Assembly: GCF_001890765.1 (NCBI RefSeq)
Contig: NZ_KV878783.1
Span: 2,880,771 to 2,944,770, forward strand
DNA: 64,000 bases
Direction: 5' to 3'
Origin: Spirulina major PCC 6313
Lineage (GTDB): Bacteria > Cyanobacteriota > Cyanobacteriia > Cyanobacteriales > Spirulinaceae
In this document: positions 46,738-55,975 of the stretch, piece after piece
Numbering within the stretch: the first letter of the stretch is position 1
Layout: every line of letters begins with the position of its first letter
Position numbers and translations under genes: made by a program
The notes under the pieces: generated by a model
Seen by the model: the letters and a program-made list of their open reading frames with translations, nothing else
What the model was told of the DNA's origin: nothing
Databases searched by the model: none

Positions 46738-47550
46738 ATGAATCCTATTATTTCCACGGCTGCCCTGGGCGATCGCTTGGCTGATCCGAATCTCGTTGTG
46801 ATCGACTGCCGTTTTCAGTTAGCCGATCCCCAGTGGGGACGGACTCAATACCAGCAGTCCCATCTTCCCGGTGCGTATTATCTTGACCTCAATACCGATC
46901 TTTCCGCCCCCGTGGCATCCCATGGCGGTCGCCATCCCCTTCCCGATCCCACCGTCCTTGGGGAAAAATTAGCGGCAATGGGGATCATCTGGGGCAAAAC
47001 TGCTGTGGTGGCCTACGACGATGCCCACTGTGCCTTTGCGGCGCGGCTGTGGTGGCTGTTGCGGTACTACGGCCATGGGGCGGTGATGGTTTTGGATGGG
47101 GGATGGCCCGCATGGGTGGCGGAGCAGCGTCCGGTCACAGCGGCGACCCCTGAATCGCGATCGGGGTATTTTGTCCCGCAGGTACAGCCGGATTGGTGTA
47201 TGGAGCGGGAACAGGTGCGCCGGGGTCAAGACAGCGGCACGTTGACCCTTGTGGATGCACGGGATGCCGATCGCTACCGAGGCGATCGCGAACCCATTGA
47301 CCCGATCGCCGGCCATATTCCAGGGGCGGTCAATCGACCCTGGCGCGAGGCGACGACGGCGGCGGGGTATTGGCGATCGCCCTCAGAACAGCGTCAGCGT
47401 TGGGATGGGATCGATTGGGAGGGGACTGTGGCGGTGTACTGTGGTTCGGGCGTGACGGCCTGCGTGAATTTGCTTTCCTTGGCGATCGCAGACCTCCCCT
47501 CGGCCCAACTCTATCCTGGCGGCTGGAGTGACTGGTGCTCCTTTTTGTAA
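46738..47550 (+). CDS. two-domain rhodanese (3-mercaptopyruvate/thiosulfate sulfurtransferase)
   Basis: 270-residue tandem rhodanese that moves sulfane sulfur to a thiophilic acceptor. The inactive N-terminal domain reads NLVVIDCRFQLADPQWGR and GAYYLDLNTDLS. The C-terminal domain has the catalytic Cys near residue 235 in YCGSGVTACVNLLSL, with VDARDADRYRGDREPIDPIAGHIPGA-like structure around DARDADRY. CGSGVTA is more typical of mercaptopyruvate sulfurtransferases (SseA) than CRKGVTA of thiosulfate enzymes. 58 bp downstream of the anti-sigma kinase gene, same strand; co-transcription is possible. Confidence 0.9.
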   Translation: MNPIISTAALGDRLADPNLVVIDCRFQLADPQWGRTQYQQSHLPGAYYLDLNTDLSAPVASHGGRHPLPDPTVLGEKLAAMGIIWGKTAVVAYDDAHCAFAARLWWLLRYYGHGAVMVLDGGWPAWVAEQRPVTAATPESRSGYFVPQVQPDWCMEREQVRRGQDSGTLTLVDARDADRYRGDREPIDPIAGHIPGAVNRPWREATTAAGYWRSPSEQRQRWDGIDWEGTVAVYCGSGVTACVNLLSLAIADLPSAQLYPGGWSDWCSFL

Positions 47551-47804
47551 GGTGCAATTTTGTAAGGTGCGATCGCCCCTCCCCTCAAATTTACTCACGG
47601 GGCTAGAGCGTTGTGGGATACTTTTAGAGCGTCGTCATCATCAAACGGCCAAGGCTGCGATGTGATCTGACCAGCCTGGGTTGAGACGGACTGAGCCGAT
47701 AAGTATGACCCCTCAGCCCTGACAATCCCGATCATCTGAATCTATCTCTGACTATATCTAGATTATTTATTGGATTTTTTTTAAATTAATTAGGTTGTTC
47801 TTTT

Positions 47805-48323
47805 ATGTTTTTTCCGCAAAATCGTTTATCTATTTTTGTTGACGGGAATAATATGTTCTATGCCCAACAAAAAAATGGTTGGTTCTTTGATCCCCGTCGG
47901 GTTTTAGAATATTTCAAAAGTGAACCCACCGTAATGCTCGTCAATGCCTTTTGGTATACCGGCTTAAAAGATCCCCAAGATCAGCGCGGCTTTCGAGATG
48001 CTTTGATCAGCCTGGGCTACACGGTACGCACGAAAATTCTCAAGGAATATTATGATGATTCGTCGGGACGTTATTCCCAAAAAGCGAATTTAGATATTGA
48101 AATTGTGGTGGATATGTTTAACACCTGTGAGCAATATAATCGCGTTGTTTTGTTTAGTGGCGATGGCGATTTTGAGCGGGCGATTGAACTGTTGCGATCG
48201 AAAAATACCCATATCACTGTAGTCTCCACCGAGGGCATGATTGCGCGGGAATTACGCAACGCCACCGATTGCTATATCGACCTCAATGAAGTGCGCGACC
48301 ATATCGAAAAAATCGACTATTAA
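47805..48323 (+). CDS. NYN-domain (LabA/DUF88-like) putative RNase, compact
   Basis: 172 residues, almost only the NYN domain. Acidic residues of the PIN-like site are visible in SIFVDGNNMFYAQQ, ANLDIEIVVDMFN, LFSGDGDFERAIELL and TDCYIDLNEV. It parallels the NYN protein at 20160 but lacks the disordered tail and shares only the domain core. The leader (47735-47804) is very AT-rich. The 254-bp gap before it holds no gene that I can see. It is convergent with the WD40 gene, 25 bp apart. Confidence 0.88.
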   Translation: MFFPQNRLSIFVDGNNMFYAQQKNGWFFDPRRVLEYFKSEPTVMLVNAFWYTGLKDPQDQRGFRDALISLGYTVRTKILKEYYDDSSGRYSQKANLDIEIVVDMFNTCEQYNRVVLFSGDGDFERAIELLRSKNTHITVVSTEGMIARELRNATDCYIDLNEVRDHIEKIDY

Positions 48324-48348
48324 GGCGTAAGGGGCGGCGCGATCGCAT

Positions 48349-50196
48349 CTAGGCCGGTTGCCAGACGCGGATCGTGTCGTCGCTGCTGCCACTCACTAAC
48401 CAGAGGGGGCTAGAACCGTTGCCTTGGCGGGCTTGGCCGAAGGCGAGGGAGGACACCGCCGCAGAATGGCCGGTCAAGGTGTCGATCGGCGTGCCGCTGC
48501 CCAAATCCCACAAGATGATGCGACGATCCCAGCTTCCACTGGCTAAGACGCGACCATTGGGACTGAGGGCGATCGCTAACACCGCATCACGATGACTCGA
48601 CAGCGTCGCCACCTCGCGCCCATCACTCACCTGCCACACCTTAATCAGCGTGTCATCACTGCTGCTGATCACATAGGCCCCATCGGGACTAAAGACCAGA
48701 TCATTAATTGTGCCGTGATGGCCAACGAGGGTGCGGAGATTTTCCCCCGTGGCCAAGTCCCAGAGTTTAATCGTCTTGTCGTCGCTGCTGCTGGCCAACA
48801 GGTTCCCTTTGGGACTCATCGCCACGGACTTCACCCCGGTGAACCATTCCGAATGACCCGTCAGGGTGCGCAGCAATTGACCCGTGGAAAGATTCCAAAT
48901 GCGCACGGTTTTGTCATCACTGCCGCTGATCAGGGTTTGACCATCGGGGCTAAAGCGGATGGATTTCACCGTCCCGGCGTGACCATTGAGGACATGGGTG
49001 GCGCGACCGGGGGACAGGGGCCAGAGTTTGATTGTCTTGTCATCGCCGCCGCTGGCCAGCAGTTGACCATCGGGGCTAATGGCGACGGTTTTCACTTGGG
49101 CAACCCCGCTTGACCCATTGGGCTGGCCAATGGTACGGAGGACTTGGCCGGTGGAGAGGTTCCAGAGTTTGATGGTGTGATCGTCGCTGCCGCTGGCGAA
49201 GGTTTGACCGTGGCGACTGATGGCGATCGCATTCACACCACTGCTGTGGGCATCGAGGATATAGGCGCATTGCCAATGGTGTTGCTCGCTGTGCTGACCA
49301 TTGCGGGCGATCAGGAGGGGGGCGGGAGCCGGTTCAATGGCGAGGCTACCGGAGTCGGAGTCGGGGGGAACGGTGGCTTGCAGGCGGGCGATCGCTGTGC
49401 GCAGGTCTTGGAGTTGTTGATCGGTGTCTGGGTTGATCTGTTGAACCTGGGTTTTGAGGCTGTCTAGATCGTGACGGACGGGATCAAGCTGGTCTTGGAT
49501 CGCCCGGTCAATTTTTTCGTCAAGCTGGGCGGTGAGGGTGGCTTGGTAGTCGGCGGCGATCTGCTGTACCTGTGTTGAATCGAGGCTCGTGGTGTCCGGT
49601 AGGGTATTGAACCGTGCTTGTAGATCTGCGATCGCCCCTTGAATCTCCGTCAATTGGGTTTCCGTCGCCGGATTCACCTGCCCCGCCAGCAATTCCAATT
49701 CTGCCAAATGTTCCCGAATTCGATTGAAAAACTGTTCAATCTGATCCACTGCGGATTCTTTGGTTTGCAATTGATTTTCTTTGAATTCCCGCAGTTGTTG
49801 TTGGGTGCGGGTGTCCAATTGTTGGGTCTGGGTTTTGAGTTGTTCGAGGCTATTTTTGAGGGGATTGATCGTTTTTTGAAGTTGAGCGATCGCCTCTTTA
49901 CCCTGCTGTGATGAATCTTTCGTGCTGCTTTGGAGCGTGGTAGTAGCCTGTTCAAGTTCGCCGAGGCGTTCTTCGATCGGATCAATAATTTGGTGGAGAT
50001 GCGTTAAGCCCGACAGTTGTTGTTGCTGTCCAAGTTGATTAATCCGGTTGCGGTTATCCATATTGAGGCCCACCGTAATCGTCAACGGCACCGCCGCATA
50101 CACAACTTGTTGGGTGGCCGCCGCTGCGATCGTTCCCACCACAGAACCTGCTAAAAAAACATATTTTGTAATCTCAAGCCAATAGCGTCGGGTCAT
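48349..50196 (-). CDS. membrane-anchored coiled-coil protein with seven WD40 repeats
   Basis: 615 residues. Hydrophobic N-terminal segments about 10-22 and 25-43 (VFLAGSVVGTIAAA; VVYAAVPLTITVGL) suggest membrane insertion. Residues about 55-285 are Gln-rich coiled coil with repeated IEQF, LEQLKTQTQQL and VQQINPDTDQQL patterns. Residues about 310-615 hold seven WD40 units, each with a GH-like turn and an IKLW/VRIW-type end: SGSDDHTIKLWNL, SGGDDKTIKLWPL, SGSDDKTVRIWNL, SSSDDKTIKLWDL, SSSDDTLIKVWQV, SGSWDRRIILWDL, SGSSDDTIRVWQP. Seven units make one closed propeller. Probably a scaffold; the ligand is unknown. Similar proteins are common in cyanobacteria. Confidence 0.88.
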   Translation of the reverse strand: MTRRYWLEITKYVFLAGSVVGTIAAAATQQVVYAAVPLTITVGLNMDNRNRINQLGQQQQLSGLTHLHQIIDPIEERLGELEQATTTLQSSTKDSSQQGKEAIAQLQKTINPLKNSLEQLKTQTQQLDTRTQQQLREFKENQLQTKESAVDQIEQFFNRIREHLAELELLAGQVNPATETQLTEIQGAIADLQARFNTLPDTTSLDSTQVQQIAADYQATLTAQLDEKIDRAIQDQLDPVRHDLDSLKTQVQQINPDTDQQLQDLRTAIARLQATVPPDSDSGSLAIEPAPAPLLIARNGQHSEQHHWQCAYILDAHSSGVNAIAISRHGQTFASGSDDHTIKLWNLSTGQVLRTIGQPNGSSGVAQVKTVAISPDGQLLASGGDDKTIKLWPLSPGRATHVLNGHAGTVKSIRFSPDGQTLISGSDDKTVRIWNLSTGQLLRTLTGHSEWFTGVKSVAMSPKGNLLASSSDDKTIKLWDLATGENLRTLVGHHGTINDLVFSPDGAYVISSSDDTLIKVWQVSDGREVATLSSHRDAVLAIALSPNGRVLASGSWDRRIILWDLGSGTPIDTLTGHSAAVSSLAFGQARQGNGSSPLWLVSGSSDDTIRVWQPA

Positions 50197-50252
50197 AACG
50201 GTTGGGGCTGTGCAATAGGGGTCATGATTTTAATATCACGATTGTACCCAGT

Positions 50253-52157
50253 TTAGGGATCTTGCAACGGGGGATGATCAGAGCGGGGACGAATCTGTAA
50301 CGGTTTGGTGGGCGATCGCTCTTCAAAGACGGCGCGATCGCCCACCAAAAAATAGGTAATCATCTCGCCTTTGCCCTTCACCTCAATCGGGCCACGGGGC
50401 ACACAGTCAAAGCGAGATTTCACCAACGCATAGGTCACCGGCGAGAGTTGAATTTGCCCTGCTTCTCCTTGGGACTCCATCCGCGAAGCCAAATTCACCG
50501 TATCGCCCCACAGATCATAGGTAAACTTTTTCATCCCAATCACCCCCGCCACCACCGACCCCGAATGTATCCCAATTCGCAGTTTGAGGGTTTCCCCCGT
50601 GCGGGCATTAAACGCCTTCAGCACCGTGATCATATCTAAGGCCATGGCGGCCACCGCCTCCCCATGGTAGGGGTTCGGTTCCGGCAATCCCCCCACCACC
50701 ATGTAGGCATCGCCAATGGTTTTAATTTTTTCGAGTTCGTGGCGATCGCTCAACTGATCAAACTCCGAAAAAATTTCATTGAGCATCTCCACCAACCGCT
50801 TCGGCGGCATCCGTTCAGCCACCTGGGTAAAATTCACCAAATCCGCAAACAATACCGTCACCTGCTCATAATGTTCCGCGATCACGCTCTCCCCCACCTT
50901 GAGCCGTTTCGCGATCGCCTGGGGCAAGGTGTTGAGCAGCAACCGTTCCGACCGCGCCTGTTCCACTTCCAACTCCTGCAAACTTTTGCGCACCGAAATT
51001 TCTGCCAACTCCAACTGCATCACCTTTTCTTCCCACCCCGCATAGAGGTCTTGCAGCCGTGCCGTCATTTGATTAAACGCCTGCGCCAACACCCCCACCT
51101 CATCATTGGTCATCACCGGAGCCATTTGCCGAAAATCCCCATCCGCCACCCGAATCGCCGCCTCTTTAATCGCTAAAATCGGCCGAGTAATCTGCAAGCT
51201 AAACCAAGACACCCCCGCCATCACCAACAGCACCGACCCCGACCCGACAATGAAAATCCCCCAGGCCAACTGTCGCGCCGGTCGAAAGGCTTCCGCTTGG
51301 GTAATTTCCACCAGCAGCGCCACCTGTAATTCATCCACCCAGCGCGAATAGCCAATCACCGGCACACCGGCATAGTCTGGGTACAGACCGCCGCCGTCCT
51401 GTTGACTGATCGCTTTGTCGATACCCTCGGAATGCACGCCCCTGGGATAGTCATCTTTACCAAAGCGATCGCCAGACACAAACGCATTGTAAGCATCCAC
51501 CAAGTAGCTCGTTCCACTTTGCCCCAAGCCCACCCGCTCCGTCACAATCCGATCCATTTGCTCCAAATTGAGATGCACCGCCAGCACCGCCACCACTTGC
51601 CCCCGCGCATCACCGAGGGGCGTGGAAATCGTGATCGTGGGGCGATTGGTCACCGGCGACGGATAGACGCTTTGCACGTAGGTGTTCCGCAGCCCTTCGG
51701 TGAAATAGCTGTCTTTGACGCGATATTCTCCTTCATGCTCTGGATTGGTGGACAGGACGACGCGCCCGCCCTTTTGGTCGAGAATCATGATCTCCGCGAG
51801 TTCTGGGCGACTGGCGAGGGTGGAGGTGAGGAGGCGTTTGGTTTCAATGTAGGCGGAATCGAGGCTGGCCCGATCGCCCGCTGTGGGATTTTGCAACAGG
51901 GCCGGGAGGCGATCGCGCACTTCATTGAGTTGGGCGATCGCCGTCGTGGCTTCCTGCTGATTTTCAATCCACAGGGTAATCGCATCAGCCTTGAGGAGTG
52001 CCGACACCCGCAACCGATCAAATACCAACCGGGTGATCAGTACTCGTGCTCCCAAAAAGGTCAACACCCCAACACTAATCACCGTCAGGAGAGACAGGAG
52101 CGAAAAATAACTGACCAAGCGAATCCGCAGGCTTTTTGACCAAAATTGCACGGTCAA
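50253..52157 (-). CDS. Cache-HAMP class III adenylate cyclase
   Basis: 634 residues. Membrane helix about 12-42, periplasmic Cache domain about 45-295 (AEIMILDQKGGRVVLSTNP; VYPSPVTNRPTITISTPLGD), second helix about 300-325, HAMP about 325-375, a coiled linker, and cyclase domain about 425-605. The lead-in LLLNTLPQAIAKRLKVGE is common in this cyclase type. Metal Asp is in VLFADLVNFTQV, Lys in EKIKTIGDAYMVVGG with the second metal Asp, and DLWGDTVNLASRMES holds the base/transition-state residues; the Lys/Asp pair favours ATP. It is a second cyclase of the same design as at 13687, with no TPR. It is divergent from the aldo/keto reductase gene. Confidence 0.92.
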   Translation of the reverse strand: MTVQFWSKSLRIRLVSYFSLLSLLTVISVGVLTFLGARVLITRLVFDRLRVSALLKADAITLWIENQQEATTAIAQLNEVRDRLPALLQNPTAGDRASLDSAYIETKRLLTSTLASRPELAEIMILDQKGGRVVLSTNPEHEGEYRVKDSYFTEGLRNTYVQSVYPSPVTNRPTITISTPLGDARGQVVAVLAVHLNLEQMDRIVTERVGLGQSGTSYLVDAYNAFVSGDRFGKDDYPRGVHSEGIDKAISQQDGGGLYPDYAGVPVIGYSRWVDELQVALLVEITQAEAFRPARQLAWGIFIVGSGSVLLVMAGVSWFSLQITRPILAIKEAAIRVADGDFRQMAPVMTNDEVGVLAQAFNQMTARLQDLYAGWEEKVMQLELAEISVRKSLQELEVEQARSERLLLNTLPQAIAKRLKVGESVIAEHYEQVTVLFADLVNFTQVAERMPPKRLVEMLNEIFSEFDQLSDRHELEKIKTIGDAYMVVGGLPEPNPYHGEAVAAMALDMITVLKAFNARTGETLKLRIGIHSGSVVAGVIGMKKFTYDLWGDTVNLASRMESQGEAGQIQLSPVTYALVKSRFDCVPRGPIEVKGKGEMITYFLVGDRAVFEERSPTKPLQIRPRSDHPPLQDP

Positions 52158-52356
52158 TCTAGGAGGCGACGAGCCGTAAATTATGCTTTATTCTAGCCTT
52201 TGTTTTTTCACCGTCGAGGGGTGGAGCGAACAACAGCGCATCAACCCGAATCGGCAAGAGTTCGATTGCACCTCGCTTGACTCTGCTCTCCCGCCTAATC
52301 CGCAATCTTCGCCATAATTAAGTGGAGATGTATGGATTCTATAACACAACTCTGAG

Positions 52357-53319
52357 ATGACGATACCTGAGATGCAAATGGTGCAACTGGGCCCCCAAGG
52401 GCCAAGGGTTCCCGCTTTGGGGATTGGCACATGGGCCTGGGGAGATTCCCTGTTTTGGAACTATGGCGATGATTACGGTGCGCCGGAGGTGGAGGCGGCG
52501 TTTGAGGCGGCGATCGCAGCGGGGATCACCTTTTTTGACACGGCGGAAGTCTACGGCTTAGGCAAATCGGAAACGCTCCTCGGTCAGTTTTGCCAGGCGT
52601 GCGATCGCCCCGTCCAACTCGCCACCAAATTCGGCCCCGCGCCCTGGCGGTGGTCTGCCGATGCGGTACATGAGGCCGTTACCGCCAGCCTCAAACGGTT
52701 GCAAAAACCCAGCATTACCCTCTACCAAGTCCATTGGCCCTTCACTTTCTTCCTCAGCCAAGAAACTCTCTTAAATGCCCTTGCCGCTGAAGTGAAACAA
52801 GGCCGAATCGAAGCCGTCGGCGTGAGCAACTATTCCACCGCCCAAATGGTCGAAGCTCAGGAAATCCTCGATCGCCAAGGCATCCCCCTCGCCGTCAACC
52901 AAGTGCAATATTCCCTGCTCCACCGCCAGATTGAACGCAACGGCATCCTCCGCCATGCCCAACAAGCGGGCATCACCATTCTCGCCTACAGCCCCCTGGC
53001 CCAAGGGTTACTGACGGGCAAATACACCAGCGATCGCACCCCCAGCGGCCCCCGCCGTTGGGACAGTCGCTTCAACCCCGACGGCCTCGCCCGCATTGCC
53101 CCCGTCCTTGATCTTCTCCACCGCTACGGCGACGAATACGGCAAAACCCCCAGCCAAGTCGCCCTCAATTGGCTGATCGCCCAAGACGGCGTGATCCCCA
53201 TCCCCGGCGCAAAAAATGCCCGCCAAGCGGAACAGAATGCCGGAGCCTTGGGCTGGCGTTTGGGCGATGATGCGATCGCGCAACTCGACCAAGTCACTCG
53301 CCCATGGTTAGGGGAATAA
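52357..53319 (+). CDS. aldo/keto reductase
   Basis: 320-residue TIM-barrel NADPH-dependent oxidoreductase. The tetrad is visible: Asp and Tyr in FFDTAEVYGLGKSE, Lys in LATKFGPAP, and His in YQVHWPFTF. The C-terminal cofactor loop reads IPIPGAKNARQAEQN. The sequence is plant-like (AKR family with GIGTWAWGDSLFW). The substrate is unknown. The ATG at 52357 is used; a second at 52372 is possible. It lies upstream of and convergent with priA. Confidence 0.92.
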   Translation: MTIPEMQMVQLGPQGPRVPALGIGTWAWGDSLFWNYGDDYGAPEVEAAFEAAIAAGITFFDTAEVYGLGKSETLLGQFCQACDRPVQLATKFGPAPWRWSADAVHEAVTASLKRLQKPSITLYQVHWPFTFFLSQETLLNALAAEVKQGRIEAVGVSNYSTAQMVEAQEILDRQGIPLAVNQVQYSLLHRQIERNGILRHAQQAGITILAYSPLAQGLLTGKYTSDRTPSGPRRWDSRFNPDGLARIAPVLDLLHRYGDEYGKTPSQVALNWLIAQDGVIPIPGAKNARQAEQNAGALGWRLGDDAIAQLDQVTRPWLGE

Positions 53320-53389
53320 ACGCCATTTCCCACAATCGACCGTAGGGGTGCAACGGTTACGGACAGTGGTTGAAGGCGGGCGATCGCTC

Positions 53390-55975
53390 CTAATCAAAAT
53401 ACAGCGGGTCGATATTTAAAGACAGGATCACGGTTGAAGGACAGAGGGCGTACAGGGGGGAAAAGTCCGGCAGTGATGGGACGTGGGGCGGCAGTTTGAC
53501 CACAAGATGCCAGCGGAACCGCCGTTTAATTCGCATGATCGGGGCGGGAGCGGGGCCGAGAATCTGGATTGAGGGGGGGAGGTCTGAGGATTGATCCCAC
53601 TCAGCGCAAAGTGATCGCGCCCACTCAGCGCAAAGCGATTGAGTTTCCTCAGCGCAAAGCGATTGAGTTTCCTCAGCGCAGAGCGATTGAGTTTCCTCAG
53701 CGCAGAGCGATCGCGCCCACTCAGCGCAGAGCGATCGCACCTTCATCGCCACCAGTTCCGCCGTCGATCGCACCACCTCCTGATCCAACCCACTCACCCG
53801 CACTAATACCAATCGACAATAGGGCGGATAGTAATGTTGGTGGCGTTCCTGTAACGTCGCTGCCATGAAGGCCGAGTAATCGTAGGCTTTGACCGCCTGC
53901 ACCACGGCATGATCGGGGCTGTAGGTTTGGAGAATCACCCGCCCCGGTTCCTCGCCGCGTCCGGCCCGCCCGGCCACCTGGGTCAGCACTTGAAACGCCC
54001 GCTCCGTGGCGCGGTATTGGGGCAGATGAAGTAAACCATCCGCCGCGACGATGCCCACCACGGTCACCTGGGCCACATCTAACCCCTTCGTGAGCATCTG
54101 GGTTCCCACGAGGACATCAGCATGACCCTGGGCGAAGCGAGTGAGCAAGGCCCGGTGAGCGCCTTTGGTGCGGGTGGTGTCGCTGTCAAACCGGAGTAGC
54201 CGTAACTGGGGAAATTGGCGTGCTAATTCCGTGATCACTCGCTGAGTGCCGCTGCCGAATTGTTTGAGGTAGGGGGAGCTACAGGCGGGGCAGTGGGGGG
54301 GCTGGGCTTGGTGATGGTTGCAGTAGTGGCAGATCAGGCGGGGGGTTGCCTGGTCGTGGGTGTGGTGATAGGAGAGGGAAACATCGCAGTGGGGACAGTG
54401 GAGGACTTCGCCACAACTACGGCAGGAGACAAAGGTGCTGTGGCCGCGACGGGGGATGAAGAGGATGCCCTGTTGGCCGTTGGTTTGCATTGCGGTGAGG
54501 GCGTGGTGGAGGCGATCGCTAAAAATCGACCGATTGCCCCGCTTTAATTCGACCCGCATATCGACGATTTCCACTGGGGGCAGGGGGCGATCGTGAATCC
54601 GTTGGGGTAGGGTGAGATACTGCGCGGGGGGATGGTGGGCGGCTTGCCAGGTTTCGAGGGCGGGGGTGGCCGAGCCGAGAATCAGGGCGCATTGCGCCAA
54701 TTCGGCCCGCCATTGGGCGACGGTGCGGGCGTGATAGGTGGGGCTGGGCTGCTCTTGTTTAAAACTCGCATCATGTTCTTCATCCAGGATGATCATCCCC
54801 AGATTGCGCAACGGGGCAAACACCGCCGATCGCGTCCCAATCAGCACATGGGGGCCGCTGTCTAACATCGTGCGCCAGGTATCATACCGTTCCCCCTCGG
54901 ATAAGTCGCTGTGATAGACATAGACGCGATCGCCAAATCGGGCCCGAAACCGATCGGTTAATTGGGGCGTGAGGCCAATTTCCGGCACGAGGACGAGGGC
55001 CGATTGACCGGCGGCTAAACGAGGCGCGATCGCCTGTAAATACACCTCTGTTTTTCCCGATCCCGTCACCCCATGGAGCAAAAAGACTTGAAACCCGGCG
55101 CTGGATGCGATCGCCCCTAACACTGACTGCTGCGCAGCAGTCAGCACCTTGGGGGCATCCCGTTGCTGACCCTCGCCCTGCTCTAAACGCAACACCTCTT
55201 GATCTTGAATCACCACATAGCCTTTGGTTTCCAACTTCTTGAGGGTGTCCGTCGTCGTGCGACACAAGGACAGAAACTCCATCAGCCACATTTGCCCCCC
55301 CTGACGCTGCAAAATTGTCAGGATTTCCTGTTGTCGTTTCGTGAGGTCTCCGGCTGGGCCGGTGGCTTGGAGGAGGGTAATTGCTTGGCGTTTTTGGGGC
55401 TGACTGTAGCGCGGCGGTTCGAGATAGCTGCGCACCCAGTCCCGCGCCATCAAGTCCCGCACGCCTTTGTCGGCTTGGCGCACCTTCTGCTTCAGGTAGC
55501 GCATACTGTAGTCCCCTTCGGGCTGTTGATCGAGGAGAGCGAGCACGGCTTGGGCGGGGGCCGAACAAAACGTTTCCGCACCGGGAGGGAGGCGATCGCG
55601 CCAGAGTTGAATCCGCCGCTGGGACTTCCCCAACAGACCCGGCGGCAACGCGGCACGCACCACCGTGATCAACGGCGTACAGTAATCGGTCGCCACCCGC
55701 TGCAAGAGGGTGAGATAGTCCGGGGCTAAAAATCCCGGTGCGATCACCCCTAGCACAGGCCGAATCTGATCCGGGGCAATGTCCGGCGGGAGAATTTCCC
55801 GCCGCTGGAGTACGATCCCGCCCAACTGTTGCACCCCAAAGGGCACTTGCACCACATCCCCCGGAGCTACGGCAAACTCTAGCGGGATCTGATAGGTAAA
55901 AACCGCCTGCACGGTGGGACAATCCACCAAAATATCGACCCACAGCGGAGCGTGTTGCATCACGACAATCCTCAT
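53390..55975 (-). CDS. priA: primosomal protein N' (PriA helicase) with internal repeat
   Basis: 861-residue replication-restart helicase. Order: N-terminal 3'-DNA-binding domain, winged helix, helicase lobe 1 with Walker A GVTGSGKTEVYL and the DEEH box LDEEHDASFKQEQPSPTYH, two zinc clusters (CRSCGEVLHCPHC; CHYCNHH...HCPAC), lobe 2 with GTQMLTKGLD and QVAGRAGRG, and the C-terminal domain with ILGPAPAPIMRIKRRFRWHL. Between lobe 2 and that domain, residues about 745-793, six tandem 8-residue units of SLCAEETQ/SLCAEWAR type are inserted, encoded by an in-frame 24-bp repeat at 53598-53741. This explains the slightly long protein. The reading frame is intact. Standard single gene. Confidence 0.96.
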   Translation of the reverse strand: MRIVVMQHAPLWVDILVDCPTVQAVFTYQIPLEFAVAPGDVVQVPFGVQQLGGIVLQRREILPPDIAPDQIRPVLGVIAPGFLAPDYLTLLQRVATDYCTPLITVVRAALPPGLLGKSQRRIQLWRDRLPPGAETFCSAPAQAVLALLDQQPEGDYSMRYLKQKVRQADKGVRDLMARDWVRSYLEPPRYSQPQKRQAITLLQATGPAGDLTKRQQEILTILQRQGGQMWLMEFLSLCRTTTDTLKKLETKGYVVIQDQEVLRLEQGEGQQRDAPKVLTAAQQSVLGAIASSAGFQVFLLHGVTGSGKTEVYLQAIAPRLAAGQSALVLVPEIGLTPQLTDRFRARFGDRVYVYHSDLSEGERYDTWRTMLDSGPHVLIGTRSAVFAPLRNLGMIILDEEHDASFKQEQPSPTYHARTVAQWRAELAQCALILGSATPALETWQAAHHPPAQYLTLPQRIHDRPLPPVEIVDMRVELKRGNRSIFSDRLHHALTAMQTNGQQGILFIPRRGHSTFVSCRSCGEVLHCPHCDVSLSYHHTHDQATPRLICHYCNHHQAQPPHCPACSSPYLKQFGSGTQRVITELARQFPQLRLLRFDSDTTRTKGAHRALLTRFAQGHADVLVGTQMLTKGLDVAQVTVVGIVAADGLLHLPQYRATERAFQVLTQVAGRAGRGEEPGRVILQTYSPDHAVVQAVKAYDYSAFMAATLQERHQHYYPPYCRLVLVRVSGLDQEVVRSTAELVAMKVRSLCAEWARSLCAEETQSLCAEETQSLCAEETQSLCAEWARSLCAEWDQSSDLPPSIQILGPAPAPIMRIKRRFRWHLVVKLPPHVPSLPDFSPLYALCPSTVILSLNIDPLYFD
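53598..53741. repeat. six tandem 24-bp repeats inside priA
   Basis: Six contiguous 24-bp units (53598-53621, 53622-53645, 53646-53669, 53670-53693, 53694-53717, 53718-53741), each with a CTCAGCGCA(A/G)AG core. Outer units end GATCGCGCC or GATCGCACC and so include HIP1-like sequence; inner ones end GATTGAGTT. Since 24 is a multiple of 3, the PriA frame is kept and the units encode 8-residue repeats. The pattern suggests slippage or unequal exchange. Confidence 0.9.

Noticed and set aside
53598-53741. CRISPR array
   Set aside because: The units are contiguous without spacers and are part of the priA reading frame.
54882-55943. 353-codon minus-strand frame within priA
   Set aside because: It is a shifted frame of priA with Arg/Ser/Ala-rich low-complexity product; the PriA frame carries all motifs.
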